From positions 1 through 64,000 of the forward strand of contig NZ_VNWN01000006.1 of the NCBI RefSeq assembly GCF_012720115.1: DNA of 64,000 bases, in the 5' to 3' direction. The position numbers and the translations under genes were made by a program. The notes below the pieces were generated by a model. That model worked only from the letters and a program-made list of their open reading frames with translations, was not told where the DNA came from and ran no database searches. Below, in pieces: positions 63,113-64,000 of the stretch (the first letter of the stretch is position 1; each line of letters starts with the position of its first letter). This DNA is from Sneathiella chinensis (GTDB lineage: Bacteria > Pseudomonadota > Alphaproteobacteria > Sneathiellales > Sneathiellaceae).

Positions 63113-64000
63113 ATGAATCAGAATCAAGCCTTCAAAGGGTTGAAAGTTGCAGACTTCAGTCAGGGTGTGGCCGGTCCGTATTGCGGCATGATGCTGGCTC
63201 AAGGTGGTGCAAGTGTTACCAAGGTTGAACCGACCGGTGGTGACTGGGCACGGACCCTTGGGACAACCTATGGCGAATACTGCGCCCATGCCATTGTCGT
63301 GAACCTTGGCAAGAAATCCATTTCCATTGACCTGAAAAACCCGGAAGGGTTGGCTCTGGCCCGGAAAATTGCCGAAGAGGCGGACGTGGTTCTGGAATCC
63401 TTCCGTCCCGGCGTGATGAAGAAATTCGGGCTGGATTACGACAGTGTTTCCAAAAACAACAGCAACGTCATCTATCTGTCCGTGACAGGCTATGGTCAGG
63501 AAGGGCCGTACAGCACCCGTCCGGTTACCGACAGCGCCATTCAGGGCTTTTCCGGCTGGATGTCCATCACCCGTGATGAAAACGGTATGCCCATGAAAAG
63601 CGGCATGGTCGTCATTGATTTCCTGACCGGCCTGTTCGCCTACCAGAGCGTGATGAAGGCCCTTATCGGTCGCGGTGTCAGCGGCGAGGGTGCCTATATC
63701 GACTGTAACCTGATGCAGGCCGCCGCCGCCTTCCAGAGCGCGAAAATCCTTGAGCATCATCTTGAAGGTGGCTCTCCGAACGTGCTGTATGTTCCGGCAG
63801 GAACTGTCCAGACAGCGGATGGCTATGTCGGGATTGCCGTGATGCGCGAAGGGCACTATGCGGAACTTTGCAAGGTTCTCGGCCGTGAAGACCTGATCGA
63901 TCACGAGGATTACAACTCTCGTGAAAAACGGGTTGTGCATGAAAAGCCGCTGATGGCCGAAATTCGCCGGGAATTCCTGCGCAAGACCACCGCACAATGG
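63113..64000 (+). CDS. CaiB/BaiF family CoA-transferase, 3' end outside window
   Basis: The first 296 residues of a family III CoA-transferase; the frame is still open at the window edge. It has the conserved start GLKVADFSQGVAGPYCGMML, then LNLGKKSIS-like (VNLGKKSISIDLKNPEG) and SFRPGVMKKFGLDY. The predicted catalytic Asp lies in MVVIDFLTGLFAYQS. GAGG is 8 bases before the ATG. The enzyme would move CoA between carboxylic acids, such as formate, oxalate, carnitine or bile-acid-like acids; which one is not visible. Confidence 0.9.
   Translation, partial: MNQNQAFKGLKVADFSQGVAGPYCGMMLAQGGASVTKVEPTGGDWARTLGTTYGEYCAHAIVVNLGKKSISIDLKNPEGLALARKIAEEADVVLESFRPGVMKKFGLDYDSVSKNNSNVIYLSVTGYGQEGPYSTRPVTDSAIQGFSGWMSITRDENGMPMKSGMVVIDFLTGLFAYQSVMKALIGRGVSGEGAYIDCNLMQAAAAFQSAKILEHHLEGGSPNVLYVPAGTVQTADGYVGIAVMREGHYAELCKVLGREDLIDHEDYNSREKRVVHEKPLMAEIRREFLRKTTAQW

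Overview
The window looks like a chromosomal segment of a free-living, probably marine alphaproteobacterium. The evidence is protein-family content: two complete TRAP transporters, CaiB-type and FAH-type catabolic enzymes, DUF2938 and DUF2478 proteins, plus an initiator tRNA with an A-T pair where gammaproteobacteria have a third G-C. Most of the window is G+C rich. The exception is about 258-2340, which is visibly A+T rich and carries a defence-type gene pair. The genus cannot be named from the sequence alone.

Layout. 1-5.3 kb is an accessory stretch: the 3' end of tRNA-fMet and its terminator, a two-gene RloB/AAA-ATPase (AbiL-like) pair, a small unknown gene, and an ArsR-rhodanese regulator divergent from a DUF2938 membrane protein. 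The last two genes lie between two inverted 33-bp remnants of one IS5-type element end. 5.3-14.7 kb is a catabolic locus: NodB deacetylase and FAH hydrolase on the minus strand; divergently a TRAP transporter, an APH-type kinase, an enolase paralogue with altered active-site residues, a 2-hydroxyacid dehydrogenase and a LacI regulator. Matching LacI-like operators sit in the divergent promoter region. 14.7-15.8 kb holds two orphan type I-E-like CRISPR repeats around a HIRAN-domain gene, with no cas genes. 16-22.5 kb holds TPR-glycosyltransferase, TPR-sulfotransferase, a beta-helix autotransporter and a host-attachment-type protein.

23.3-31.7 kb is a second catabolic locus: TauD/TfdA oxygenase, GntR/FCD regulator, then a seven-gene operon of gentisate-dioxygenase-like cupin, FAH hydrolase, nitrilase-family amidohydrolase, flavin reductase and a TRAP transporter. 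31.9-37.7 kb is a LacI-regulated ABC importer with a GpdQ-like phosphodiesterase, preceded by a perfect 18-bp LacI palindrome. 37.8-45.3 kb combines an ExbB-ExbD-ExbD-TonB energising operon with a convergent cobalamin uptake operon (BtuB, BtuF, BtuC, BtuD) under a well-defined cobalamin riboswitch. 45.4-47.4 kb carries a DEAD-box helicase and a cold-shock protein behind a long structured leader. 47.5-54.3 kb holds a periplasmic solute-binding-like protein, an RND efflux pair and a cyclopropane-fatty-acid synthase-like enzyme.

54.4-61.7 kb is a type I secretion locus with one HlyD-type adaptor and two different ABC exporters, divergent from an RTX-repeat protein that is its likely cargo. The window ends with a DUF2478-DUF4213/DUF364 fusion and the 5' part of a CaiB/BaiF CoA-transferase gene that runs off the edge.

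The most promising under-described elements are the enolase-paralogue operon, the CRISPR-remnant/HIRAN island, the two-ABC type I secretion locus and the DUF2478 fusion. All functions are read from motifs and context; no database search was possible.
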